A DNA stretch of 29,479 nt from Acidimicrobiaceae bacterium (GTDB taxonomy: Bacteria > Actinomycetota > Acidimicrobiia > Acidimicrobiales > RAAP-2): assembly GCA_003164275.1 (NCBI GenBank), contig PLSY01000320.1, positions 1 to 29,479 of the forward strand, read 5' to 3'. Position numbers and translations under genes: made by a program. The notes under the pieces are model-generated. The model saw only the letters and a list, made by a program, of their open reading frames with translations, did not search any database and was not told the origin of the DNA. Below, one piece after another: positions 22,959-29,479 of the stretch (position 1 is its first letter; each line of letters starts with the position of its first letter).

Positions 22959-23628
22959 GGAAGGCCTCCTCCAAGGAGCCGAGCACGTGGGCCGCCCCGG
23001 CCTCGGCCATCTCCTCGACCGAGTACTTGCCGGTGGCCACACCAATCGAGACGGCACCGGCATCGTTGCCCGCGCTCACGTCTCGCGGCGTGTCGCCCAC
23101 CACGAACACCTGGTCGGAGCGGAGCCCGGCATGGAGGGTGGACGCCTTTCGAATGGCCAGTTCGACGATGTCGAGCCGCACAGGCGAGTCCGAGCCGTAG
23201 GCACCGAAGATGAAGTAGCGGTTGAGATCGGCCGGGACCAGCTTGGTCCGAGCCGCGCCCTCCACGGCCCCCGAGATGATCCCAAGGAGGACCCCGGCCT
23301 CGCTCAGCGCCTCCAAGGTCTCCTTGACCCCGTCGAGCACGCGGTACTGCGGCGAGACGAGGATGTCGTCGGCCAGGTGCAGGAGGTACTGGGCGTAGAC
23401 CCGGTCGAGCTCGTCGTCACTCGGGTCGCGACCCATGACCGCCTTGAACGTGGAGCGGGCCACCTGGGGGTCGGTCTCGCCTGCGGAGCTGTGGGCCCCG
23501 ATGTCCGCCGGTCGCCCGTAGATCTTCTGGAAGGCGGCGTTCCACGACCTGGCCCCCGATTCCCCGGTGTGGACCAGTGTCTCGTCCACATCGAACAGCA
23601 CAACGACCGGTCTGGCCAACTCAACCAC
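22948..23628 (-). CDS. HAD-like phosphatase (phosphoglycolate phosphatase type)
   Basis: 226-residue HAD-superfamily hydrolase. Motif I is D13-V-D15-E-T with the nucleophile and acid Asp, motif II the Ser in GIISGAVEG, motif III a Lys in the KLVP region, and motif IV GDTPRDVSAGNDAGA supplying the Mg-binding Asp residues. The cap insertion after motif I (SWNAAFQKIYG) is the helical C1 cap of the PGP/beta-phosphoglucomutase-like group. The substrate cannot be told; a small phosphate ester is expected. The start is taken as the GTG right after AAAGGAC; an in-frame TTG at 23619 has better spacing to that site. It converges with the diguanylate cyclase gene, with a hairpin at the stop. Confidence 0.88.
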   Translation of the reverse strand: MVELARPVVVLFDVDETLVHTGESGARSWNAAFQKIYGRPADIGAHSSAGETDPQVARSTFKAVMGRDPSDDELDRVYAQYLLHLADDILVSPQYRVLDGVKETLEALSEAGVLLGIISGAVEGAARTKLVPADLNRYFIFGAYGSDSPVRLDIVELAIRKASTLHAGLRSDQVFVVGDTPRDVSAGNDAGAVSIGVATGKYSVEEMAEAGAAHVLGSLEEAFPGL

Positions 23629-23863
23629 GTCCTTTGCTCGTCGGCGACACGACTACCGGATGAGCTTATGGCCCCGGGTCCGATCTGGCCGTGGGCTCGA
23701 GCCCATCCAGGTGGCGCCGCCCCGGGCTGACCTCGCCGCATTTCACCTGGTCCGGAGTTTCTCCGTGCCGCCGGTCGGGTAAAGCCTTGGTAGCCCGAAG
23801 TGGCAGGCACCCGGGGCACCAACAAGCCGCCGAGCGCTCCGTCGAACCAGAGGAGAAATGGCC

Positions 23864-24079
23864 ATGCAGACTGAGCCGAATGAAGCAACCGAGGTCGCCG
23901 AGACGGCGGAGGCCGACAAGGCCGCTGGCGCTGACCGTTCACCCACCGACCAGGAGTCTGCCGCCGCGGACAAGTCCTTGGAGGCAGAGGGCGAGGGCGA
24001 GCGAAAGAGCGTCGCCGGGCACTACGACGATATGGCCAAGCTGGGAGCGAACGTCAAGGGCGAGGGCGAGATCGAGTAG
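23864..24079 (+). CDS. small acidic protein with conserved-looking C-terminus
   Basis: 71-residue, strongly acidic protein (Glu/Asp/Ala-rich, no Cys or Trp). The first 45 residues look disordered. The C-terminal 23 residues, ending KLGANVKGEGEIE with HYDDMAK before, look like a fixed motif rather than random sequence and could be a docking or modification tail. The ATG at 23864 is favoured because GAGGAG lies about 8 nt ahead; an ATG two codons earlier is too close to that site. A 7-bp inverted repeat follows its stop. No function can be assigned from sequence. Confidence 0.6.
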   Translation: MQTEPNEATEVAETAEADKAAGADRSPTDQESAAADKSLEAEGEGERKSVAGHYDDMAKLGANVKGEGEIE

Positions 24080-24091
24080 GTCGGAGCGACG

Positions 24092-24124
24092 CCGGATCCG
24101 GAAGGCAAACGGCCCCAGATCCGG
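24092..24124 (+). terminator. inverted repeat after the small acidic gene
   Basis: CCGGATC (24092-24098) and GATCCGG (24118-24124) are perfect inverted copies around a 19-nt loop, 12 nt after the stop codon. There is no U-tract. It may end the small-gene transcript just ahead of the next promoter. Confidence 0.4.
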
Positions 24125-24141
24125 TCCGTGGCGGGGTCCCC

Positions 24142-24171
24142 TTGTTTCTCATCGCCCTGACCACCTAAAAT
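24142..24171 (+). promoter_or_regulatory. candidate promoter of the Rpf-like gene
   Basis: TTGTTT (24142-24147) and TAAAAT (24166-24171) are separated by 18 nt, and the segment is A+T-richer than its surroundings. The GTG taken as the start of the next gene begins 11 nt after the -10 box, so the mRNA would be leaderless or nearly so. Confidence 0.5.
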
Positions 24172-24182
24172 CTTCAACCATT

Positions 24183-25301
24183 GTGCTTCGCGCCCGGTCC
24201 TCACCGTCGGCGGGATTGAACGCACGGGTGCGAGTGCGCACTCTGTCCATAGTGCTCTCAACTCTCGTATTCGTCGCCGCTCTTTCGGCGATAGCCGGTG
24301 CGCGCCCGGCTTCCGCCGACCAGGTCACCGACCTCCAGGCCCAGGCCACGGCCATTGCCCAGAAGCTGGTGTTGGAGCAGCTCCAGGTCGGCGCCTACCA
24401 GCAGCAGTACTCGGTGGTATCGATCAGGGTGACCGCCGACTCACAGGCCGTGGCCGAGACCGCCCAGCAGATCGCCCAGGATCGGACGGCGATCGAACAG
24501 AAGACCGACGAGGTCCGCCAACAGGCCATCCGCTCCTACCTCGACTACGGGACAGGGTCCAACAGCGCCACTTCCGCGCTGTTCAGTGGCAGCCAGGAGT
24601 CAGCCCAGGCCACCAGCGAGTACACCGGCATCGCCGTCGGGAACATCACGACGGCCATGGACCAGCTGAGGACGGCCCAGGGCACCCTTGAGGCTCACGA
24701 GACCTCACTTCGACAGCAACAGGCCCAGGACCAGTCCGACGAGGGCAAGCAGGCCGCAGCCCTGAGCCAGGCCAATGGGACGGCACAGTCACTCGCCGCC
24801 CTGCAGAACCAGGTCACCGGCCAGTTGGCTGCAGCCATCGCCGCTCAGGCCGCCGCCCGGGCCGCGGCGGCGGCCGCCGCGGTGGCGGCCGCCCAGAAGG
24901 CTGCTGTTGTCAAGACATCGATCCATGTGCCGACCAAGACGGAGGCCCCCGTCCAGGCCTCACCCTCACCCTCACCCTCGCCGTCGACGACAACGGGCAC
25001 GGCCACCGCTCAAGACCCTGTCGCCTCGGGAACCGACCCGGCCTTGAACCCGTTCCTGCAGTGCGTCGTCCAGGCCGAATCGGGGGGCGACTACCAGATT
25101 GTCTCTGCCAACGGGCTGTACATGGGAGCCTTCCAGTTCAGCCAGTCCACCTGGAATGTGGCGGCCCAGGCGGCCGGCCGCCCCGACCTCATCGGTGTAC
25201 CCCCCAACCAGGCCTCGAAGGCCGATCAGGACACGCTGGCCGTCACCCTCTACTCGCTGGATGGCGAGCGCCCGTGGCTCGGGGACCGCTGCAGCTCCTG
25301 A
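24183..25301 (+). CDS. secreted coiled-coil protein with Rpf-like/transglycosylase domain
   Basis: 372-residue secreted protein. Residues 20-45 are a signal peptide with a likely cut after PASA before DQVT. Residues 46-250 are Gln/Ala-rich and helical, with heptad-like hydrophobics, as in coiled-coil peptidoglycan hydrolases. An Ala run and a Ser/Pro linker (SPSPSPSPS) precede the C-terminal domain, about residues 290-372: the catalytic-type Glu in QAESGGDY, MGAFQFSQSTW, and two cysteines (FLQC and DRC) that match the disulfide of resuscitation-promoting factors. This predicts cleavage of cell-wall glycan. The frame is open far upstream, but the GTG at 24183, 11 nt after the -10 box TAAAAT, is the best start; a TTG at 24216 and GTGs at 24228 and 24234 are alternatives. 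It converges with the FAD oxidoreductase gene. Confidence 0.88.
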   Translation: MLRARSSPSAGLNARVRVRTLSIVLSTLVFVAALSAIAGARPASADQVTDLQAQATAIAQKLVLEQLQVGAYQQQYSVVSIRVTADSQAVAETAQQIAQDRTAIEQKTDEVRQQAIRSYLDYGTGSNSATSALFSGSQESAQATSEYTGIAVGNITTAMDQLRTAQGTLEAHETSLRQQQAQDQSDEGKQAAALSQANGTAQSLAALQNQVTGQLAAAIAAQAAARAAAAAAAVAAAQKAAVVKTSIHVPTKTEAPVQASPSPSPSPSTTTGTATAQDPVASGTDPALNPFLQCVVQAESGGDYQIVSANGLYMGAFQFSQSTWNVAAQAAGRPDLIGVPPNQASKADQDTLAVTLYSLDGERPWLGDRCSS

Positions 25302-25323
25302 GCAGCACGGTCAAAAAGGCCCT

Positions 25324-26562
25324 CTAGCCGGCCAGGGCGCGGCGAACGGCGTCAGCGGCCCGGGCGCCGCTGAACATGGATCCCTGGATCGAGGCAGTGT
25401 CGCGATGATCGCCGCATACGAACAGGCCCTGTCCGAGTCCGACCTTCTTCTTCATGGAAAGTGGTGGCGCCTGGCGGGGCTGGCCATGGACGATCACGTC
25501 GGTGCGCAGGTGGTCCCACTCGGCCGTCGATGAACCGAACCAGCGGGCCAGTTGCTCCTGCACGCGGCCCGTCACCGCGCTGTCCAAAGCCTCGGGCCCG
25601 GGCACGGCCGCAGCGATCAACGAGACCCCAGGCGGCGCGTACGACGGTGCCACCTCGCTCATCACCACCACATTCTTGGCCGGTCCGGACTGTTCGCCAT
25701 CGAGGAGGATGACCGGACCGGGCCATGGAGGGCGTGGGGCCGAGAACCAGCAGCAGGCCGCCGACCTCGACCCCGGATCGGGAACGGACGAGCCGATCAG
25801 CCGGTGGGCCTCGGGCCCCTCGGTCGCCACCACTACCGCTCTCGCCTCGATGCGCTCTCCGTCGGCCAGATCCACCGAGGTGGACCCGACCGTCTCGACG
25901 CGAGCACCGAGACGCACCGTCCCCGACGGGAGGGTGGCGGCCAACTGGGCCGGGACGGCCCCCATTCCCTGCTTCGGGACGGCAGTCGATCCGCAGGCCA
26001 GCATGCGCAGGATGAGGTCGAACCGTCGGCTGCTGACCTCGAGGGCGGGATCGAGCTGGATGCCCGAGAACAGCGGCTGCCAGAATGCTGCCACCATGCC
26101 CTCGGAGAAGCCGGCCGCAGCCAGCCTGGCTGCCGTGGTCGTATCCGGGCGACGGACGAGGGTGGCGACTGAATGGGCCCGGACGTCGAGCACCAGTGCG
26201 GCCAACCGGGCCTTGTCGGCCAGCGTGCCGATCGGGGCGAGCAGCGTCTCAGGGATCTGACCGGGGCGCCGCAGGGGATCGGCCACCCGGTGGAAACGGC
26301 CTCCGAGCCGCACGACCGCTCCGGGGTCGAAGGCGGCTAGCTCCAGCGCGGCCAGGTCCAGTCGCCGTCTGACCTCGGGATAGGCGGTGAGCAGAATCTG
26401 GAACCCCCGATCCAAGAGGAATCCGTCAACGATGTCGGTGGCCACCCGCCCACCGACCCGATCCGAAGCCTCCAGGATCTGACACGACACGCCGGCCGCG
26501 GCCAGGTCCTGGGCGCAGACCAGTCCGGCCAGGCCCCCACCCACGATCACCACGTCAGCCAC
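25324..26562 (-). CDS. FAD-dependent oxidoreductase (amine oxidase/phytoene desaturase-like)
   Basis: 412-residue flavoprotein. The N-terminal dinucleotide fold VVIVGGGLAGLVCAQDL and EASDRVGGRV bind the FAD ADP and ribose. The C-terminal motif GLFVCGDHRDTASIQGSMFSG binds the flavin end and contacts substrate. The middle is variable, so the reaction is unknown; relatives include phytoene desaturases, protoporphyrinogen oxidases and monoamine oxidases. The GTG at 26562 is chosen because GGAGG lies about 8 nt before it; an alternative GTG seven codons earlier (26583) has no such site. It is 81 nt downstream of the CbiX-like gene on the same strand, so a tetrapyrrole link is conceivable but not shown. 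It ends 22 nt from the convergent Rpf-like gene. Confidence 0.9.
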   Translation of the reverse strand: MADVVIVGGGLAGLVCAQDLAAAGVSCQILEASDRVGGRVATDIVDGFLLDRGFQILLTAYPEVRRRLDLAALELAAFDPGAVVRLGGRFHRVADPLRRPGQIPETLLAPIGTLADKARLAALVLDVRAHSVATLVRRPDTTTAARLAAAGFSEGMVAAFWQPLFSGIQLDPALEVSSRRFDLILRMLACGSTAVPKQGMGAVPAQLAATLPSGTVRLGARVETVGSTSVDLADGERIEARAVVVATEGPEAHRLIGSSVPDPGSRSAACCWFSAPRPPWPGPVILLDGEQSGPAKNVVVMSEVAPSYAPPGVSLIAAAVPGPEALDSAVTGRVQEQLARWFGSSTAEWDHLRTDVIVHGQPRQAPPLSMKKKVGLGQGLFVCGDHRDTASIQGSMFSGARAADAVRRALAG

Positions 26563-26643
26563 TGGGCCACCTCCACAGCTCACTGTGCCCCGTCACGATG
26601 GGTTTCATGCCGTTACCGGGCCGACGGGGGTCAGCTCCACCAC

Positions 26644-27093
26644 CTAGCGCAGCTGACAGTGGTCGGTACCGGCGCACAGGGCACAGGCCTCGCCGCCACC
26701 GGCATGGGCCAGGCACTGCTCGACCCGGATCCCGACGAGGTCAGCCAGCAATGGGTGTGGTCCGAGGGGAGCGGCCACCAGATGGCGCACCCCTGGGTGG
26801 CCGAGGGAGGCCTCGGCGGCCAGGGCCGGGATGTCGGCGTCCCAATGCCGTCCCGGCCACAGGAAGTACGGGGCCACCACCACGACGCTCGCCCCCGCGG
26901 CCACGCAGCGGGCGAAGGCCTGGGCGATGGTGGGCTCGGCCAACTCCATGTGTGCGGCCTCGACCACCAGGTAGGGGCGACCTAGGGCGAACTCGGCCAC
27001 GAACGACTCGTGGGCCCGGTTGGCCTCGGGCCGCTTCGAGCCGTGGTCCACGATCACGAGGCCCAACGACTCGGCTGTAGCCCACGTTGTCAC
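26644..27093 (-). CDS. sirohydrochlorin chelatase-like protein (CbiX/SirB family)
   Basis: 149-residue small CbiX-type chelatase, predicted to insert cobalt, iron or nickel into a tetrapyrrole such as sirohydrochlorin. The metal-site His residues are in DHGSKRPEAN near the N-terminus and APLGPHP near residue 110; AAHMELAEPTI and APYFLWPGRHWDADIP are the other conserved blocks. The last residues carry three cysteines, C137, C140 and C146 (CALCAGTDHC), a possible metal or Fe-S site similar in position to the cysteine tail of some CbiX proteins. The start is GTG at 27093, with TACGCT on the minus strand 6 nt ahead (27105-27100) and no Shine-Dalgarno, so it is probably leaderless. Its neighbours are the FAD oxidoreductase and CBS genes. 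Confidence 0.88.
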   Translation of the reverse strand: MTTWATAESLGLVIVDHGSKRPEANRAHESFVAEFALGRPYLVVEAAHMELAEPTIAQAFARCVAAGASVVVVAPYFLWPGRHWDADIPALAAEASLGHPGVRHLVAAPLGPHPLLADLVGIRVEQCLAHAGGGEACALCAGTDHCQLR

Positions 27094-27099
27094 CCCAAC

Positions 27100-27105
27100 A
27101 GCGTA
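27100..27105 (-). promoter_or_regulatory. -10 box for leaderless chelatase gene
   Basis: TACGCT on the minus strand (TANNNT type) lies 6 nt before the GTG of the chelatase gene. No -35 or Shine-Dalgarno is visible. It falls just past the stop of the CBS gene on the same strand. Confidence 0.35.
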
Positions 27106-27129
27106 GATTGGCCGGCTCGCCGGCCCACC

Positions 27130-27561
27130 TCATCGGGCGGTGATGTACTCCATCAACTCGTCCCGGTCCTTTTCCAACTCCCGCACACGGCTCTTCACCA
27201 CGTCACCGATGCTGACGATCCCCCGGAGACGGCCGCCGTCGACGACAGGCACATGGCGGATCCGATGGTCGGTCATCAGGTTCATGAGCCACTCGACATC
27301 GTCGGCCGCCGTACAGGTGCGTACCGATCTGGACATGATGGTCGTGACCGGGTCGGACATCGGGTTGGTCCCGAGCCCGCCCAGGTGCTTGACGATGTCA
27401 CGCTCCGAGACGATGCCCTCGATGTGGACGCCGTCGTCTGAGACGACGAGGGCGCCGATCCGATGCCGGGTGAGCTCAGCCACCACGTCAGCCACCGTGG
27501 CCTCGGTGCCGATGGTGGCGACCACGGACCCTTTTTCTTCGAGCAAGTTCGAAACGAGCAT
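27130..27561 (-). CDS. CBS-domain pair protein
   Basis: 143-residue protein made almost only of a CBS-domain pair (Bateman module). The first CBS covers about residues 8-62 (ATVADVVAELTRHRIGALVV and GIVSERDIVKHL); the second covers about 73-130 (TCTAADDVEWLMNLMTDHRI, RHVPVVDGGRLRGIVSIGDV). The C-terminus is a charged helix ending in MEYITAR. Such stand-alone pairs usually sense adenosine nucleotides or SAM and act through partners; the ligand is not apparent. The frame is open to 27636, but the ATG at 27561 has AGGGGGA about 9 nt ahead and starts at the conserved fold. It lies divergent from the NERD-domain gene. Confidence 0.92.
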   Translation of the reverse strand: MLVSNLLEEKGSVVATIGTEATVADVVAELTRHRIGALVVSDDGVHIEGIVSERDIVKHLGGLGTNPMSDPVTTIMSRSVRTCTAADDVEWLMNLMTDHRIRHVPVVDGGRLRGIVSIGDVVKSRVRELEKDRDELMEYITAR

Positions 27562-27761
27562 GGACTTTTCCCCCTTGTGAGAGTTCCCCTCTTCGAGCTC
27601 TACCCGGCCCTGGGGGGCTGAAGCGCCCACGGGCATCTTCGCGCCCGACCCCGGGGAAGGGAAGGGAGGTGGCCAAGTTGCAATGCGATCGCGCGACCCC
27701 GACCCCAGCCCCCCGATTGACGCTCAGAGGGATAAAGCCCCACTTCAGAGGGTTCCTCTTC

Positions 27762-27767
27762 TACGAT
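27762..27767 (+). promoter_or_regulatory. -10 box for leaderless NERD gene
   Basis: TACGAT lies exactly 7 nt before the ATG at 27775, the spacing of a leaderless transcript, and no Shine-Dalgarno is present. A TTGACG at 27717-27722 is too far upstream to be its -35. Confidence 0.4.
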
Positions 27768-27774
27768 TGGCCAG

Positions 27775-28491
27775 ATGCCGGACGAGTCACACCTGATGCC
27801 TCGGAGCCAACGGACCTCGAGCCAGTCGACGAATGACACCGTACGTGAGGAGCGCGGGCCCATACCGGCCCCCGATCCGGCCGCAAGTTGGCCCCTCGGG
27901 GAGGACGAGCGCCAGGTCATCCAGCTCTCCGATCAGGAGGAGTCACCACCCACCCCCGGCAGGAAATGGGTGCAGCGGGCTGATGGAGAACGACGCGCCC
28001 GTGGGCGCCTCGAGCTCATCGAGCTCATCGAGGGTGAGGGGGTCATCGTCTTGAACGACCGCCGGGTCCCGGGCCACAAGGCCAGCATCAAGCAGATCGC
28101 CGTGTCCTCGGCCGGTGTGTTCGTCATCGAAGCAAAGCACTACAAGGGCCTTGTCCACACCAAGCGGCCGGGTTCGATCGGGAACCTCGGCCCGAACGAG
28201 CTCCATGTCGGCCGGAGGAACTGCACGCCGTCGGTCGAGCTGGTCGCCGAGCAGATGAGGGTCGTGCGGGCCGCCCTCGACAGCTCCCCTCTCGGCTCCG
28301 CGGTGCCCGTCCAGGCCATGCTCTGCCTGACCCGGGCCGACTGGGGCTTCGCCACGGCCATCCAGGTCGACGAGGTCTGGGTGGGATGGCCCAAGCTGAT
28401 GGCGAGACGCGTGCAAGACTCGGGCTCGATGGACTCACCGACCGTGCGCGAAGTGTCCGACGTGCTGGCGGCGAGCCTGCCCTGCGCCTGA
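27775..28491 (+). CDS. NERD-domain protein with altered active site
   Basis: 238-residue protein with a nuclease-related (NERD) domain at about 70-200 after a disordered, charged N-terminal region. Present: GERRARGRLELIE for the first helix, RRVPGHKASIKQIAVSSAG for strand 1-2 and VFVIEAKHYKG for the catalytic strand with E119 and K121. The Asp normally found in the preceding strand (consensus IDHIVV) is Lys at residue 106 (SIKQIAV), so nuclease activity is doubtful. NERD proteins are thought to process DNA or RNA and often occur with kinases or helicases; none is attached here. The ATG has TACGAT 7 nt ahead and no Shine-Dalgarno, suggesting leaderless expression. Neighbours are CBS (divergent) and zwf. 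Confidence 0.85.
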   Translation: MPDESHLMPRSQRTSSQSTNDTVREERGPIPAPDPAASWPLGEDERQVIQLSDQEESPPTPGRKWVQRADGERRARGRLELIELIEGEGVIVLNDRRVPGHKASIKQIAVSSAGVFVIEAKHYKGLVHTKRPGSIGNLGPNELHVGRRNCTPSVELVAEQMRVVRAALDSSPLGSAVPVQAMLCLTRADWGFATAIQVDEVWVGWPKLMARRVQDSGSMDSPTVREVSDVLAASLPCA

Positions 28492-28590
28492 CTTGACCAG
28501 GGCGTTCACACAGCTCTCTCACGCCCGACATGGAGTCGAAACATGTCCCGGATAGCCTCGATGGTGGCCAAATCGAAGGGTGTGTCATCT

Positions 28591-28620
28591 ATGGAATTCA
28601 CTCGCGGGGGATGGCGATGA
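28591..28620 (+). CDS. 9-codon leader frame ahead of zwf
   Basis: MEFTRGGWR starts at an ATG with GAAGGG about 10 nt ahead, and its TGA overlaps the zwf ATG (ATGA at 28617-28620). The arrangement mirrors the leader frame ahead of the TetR gene. It may be a real coupled leader peptide or a coincidence; the sequence GCGGGGG inside it also serves as the zwf ribosome-binding site. Confidence 0.3.
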   Translation: MEFTRGGWR

Positions 28621-29479
28621 GCACCGTCGCCGACACCGACCTCTACACCACCACCGACGTCGGTCACGAGCCGCCGACCAGAGGCGACGGCCACGAGCTA
28701 CCGCCTCACGTCATCGTCATCTTCGGCGCCACCGGCGACCTGGCCCGGAGGAAGCTGCTGCCCGGTCTCCTCAGGCTGTCGTACGCGGGCCTCATGCCTG
28801 AGTGCCAGATCATCGGCACATCGCTCGACGAGCTCGACGACCTGGAGTTCGATGCCTTCGCCCTCAAGGCATGTCGGGAGTTCGCTCGCCAGGACATCGT
28901 GGAGGAGCACTGGTCGGAATTCCAGACCAAGCTCCACTACGTGTCCCAGGCCTACGGGCCGGCGGCGCTGGCCGAGGCGGTGGGCCAAGCGGAGAAGAGA
29001 CTGAGCGGCGAGAGCCGGCGGCTGCACTACCTGAGCATTCCCCCCTCGGCCGCCCATGCCGTGATCAAGACCCTCGGCGAGGCCGACCTGGTGGAGCGCT
29101 CCCGCATCATCATGGAGAAGCCTTTCGGGACCGACCTCCAGTCCGCCAAGGTCCTGAACGACGCAGTGCACACCATCTTCGCCCCTGACCAGGTCTACCG
29201 GATCGACCACTTCCTCGGGAAGGAGGCGGCCCAGAACATCCTGGCCTTCCGCTTCGCCAACGGGCTGTTCGAGCCCATCTGGAACCGCGGGCACATCGAC
29301 CACGTCCAGATCGACGTGCCCGAGACCCTGTCGGTCGATTCGCGGGCCAGCTTCTACGAGGGAACGGGCGCGTTCAGAGACATGGTGGTCACCCACCTGT
29401 TCCAAGTCATGGCCTTCATGGCCATGGAGCCCCCGACCTCCCTCGACCCCCGGTCGATCAGCGAGGAGAAGAACAAGGT
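28617..29479 (+). CDS. zwf: glucose-6-phosphate dehydrogenase, 5' part
   Basis: N-terminal 287 residues of glucose-6-phosphate 1-dehydrogenase; the gene runs off the window end, where a full protein would be about 460-510 residues. It oxidises glucose 6-phosphate to 6-phosphogluconolactone, making NADPH at the entry of the pentose phosphate pathway. Visible: the Rossmann motif [16 protein letters not shown] after a roughly 31-residue N-terminal extension, MEKPFGTDL, and the substrate site RIDHFLGKE with the catalytic His (usually RIDHYLGKE). The ATG at 28617 has GGGGG about 6 nt ahead; an in-frame ATG at 28611 is too close to the same site. It is cytoplasmic and follows the NERD gene with 125 nt between. 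Confidence 0.95.
   Translation, partial: MSTVADTDLYTTTDVGHEPPTRGDGHELPPHVIVIFGATGDLARRKLLPGLLRLSYAGLMPECQIIGTSLDELDDLEFDAFALKACREFARQDIVEEHWSEFQTKLHYVSQAYGPAALAEAVGQAEKRLSGESRRLHYLSIPPSAAHAVIKTLGEADLVERSRIIMEKPFGTDLQSAKVLNDAVHTIFAPDQVYRIDHFLGKEAAQNILAFRFANGLFEPIWNRGHIDHVQIDVPETLSVDSRASFYEGTGAFRDMVVTHLFQVMAFMAMEPPTSLDPRSISEEKNK

Noticed and set aside
23864..24079. Prokaryotic ubiquitin-like protein (Pup) candidate
   Set aside because: Small and acidic, but it ends GEIE rather than GGQ/GGE and lacks Pup's helical C-terminal part.
23691..24182. N-terminal extension of the Rpf-like gene
   Set aside because: Lies over the small acidic gene in another frame and ahead of a promoter; the signal peptide only appears after 24183.
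24961..24990. CCCTCA hexamer run
   Set aside because: Encodes the Ser-Pro linker of the Rpf-like protein; ordinary low-complexity linker.

Overview
The window is G+C-rich chromosomal DNA with densely packed genes on both strands. GTG starts are common and several starts have no Shine-Dalgarno but sit 6-11 nt after a TANNNT-like -10 box, as expected for leaderless transcripts in Actinobacteria. The gene content (Rpf-like muralytic protein, DUF4232 lipoprotein, DUF427 protein, SDR and FadD-type enzymes, type I sulfatase) fits a high-GC actinobacterium. The LuxR-type C-terminus at about 17.5 kb looks like those I associate with Acidimicrobiia, but the class assignment is a guess. No rRNA, tRNA, CRISPR, insertion sequence or phage genes were seen.

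Layout. 0-5 kb (minus strand): a sulfatase, an acyl-CoA synthetase and an SDR dehydrogenase, arranged like a catabolic operon. 5-6.3 kb: a DinB-like protein and an alpha/beta hydrolase. 6.4-7.6 kb: an orphan SsuA-like substrate-binding protein with a good promoter. 7.65-10.1 kb (minus): three SDR genes joined by 4-nt ATGA overlaps, the middle one having lost the catalytic residues. 10.2-10.9 kb: a DUF4232 lipoprotein. 11-13.9 kb: a DHA2-type MFS exporter divergent from a TetR regulator, which overlaps a dihydrofolate reductase-like gene. 13.9-17.25 kb (minus): a MacB/FtsX-type ABC permease and its ATPase, divergent from a LuxR-type protein lacking a receiver domain. 17.7 kb: a DUF427 protein.

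18.5-20.5 kb is the least explained part. Two adjacent genes encode secreted, low-complexity surface proteins. The first lies behind a perfect extended -10 promoter overlapped by a palindrome. The second carries nine tandem copies of a roughly 19-residue motif (SLVNANAPVLS plus a Gly/Ser/Thr linker), with a strong Shine-Dalgarno and a cluster of strong hairpins after its stop. 20.6-23.6 kb: a small unknown protein, a PAS-GGDEF diguanylate cyclase and a HAD phosphatase. 23.9-25.3 kb: a small acidic protein and a secreted coiled-coil/Rpf-like protein. 25.3-27.6 kb (minus): an FAD oxidoreductase, a CbiX-like chelatase and a CBS-pair protein. 27.8-29.5 kb: a NERD protein with a substituted active-site position and the 5' part of glucose-6-phosphate dehydrogenase (zwf), cut by the window edge.

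Strongest leads: the secreted repeat-protein locus with its promoter and hairpins, the SDR trio with a built-in pseudoenzyme, the TetR leader peptide and TetR-DHFR coupling, and the recurrent leaderless architecture. All functional proposals are inference from motifs and context. No stretch over 300 bases lacks a gene; the longest is 6265-6555, which holds a promoter and a hairpin.
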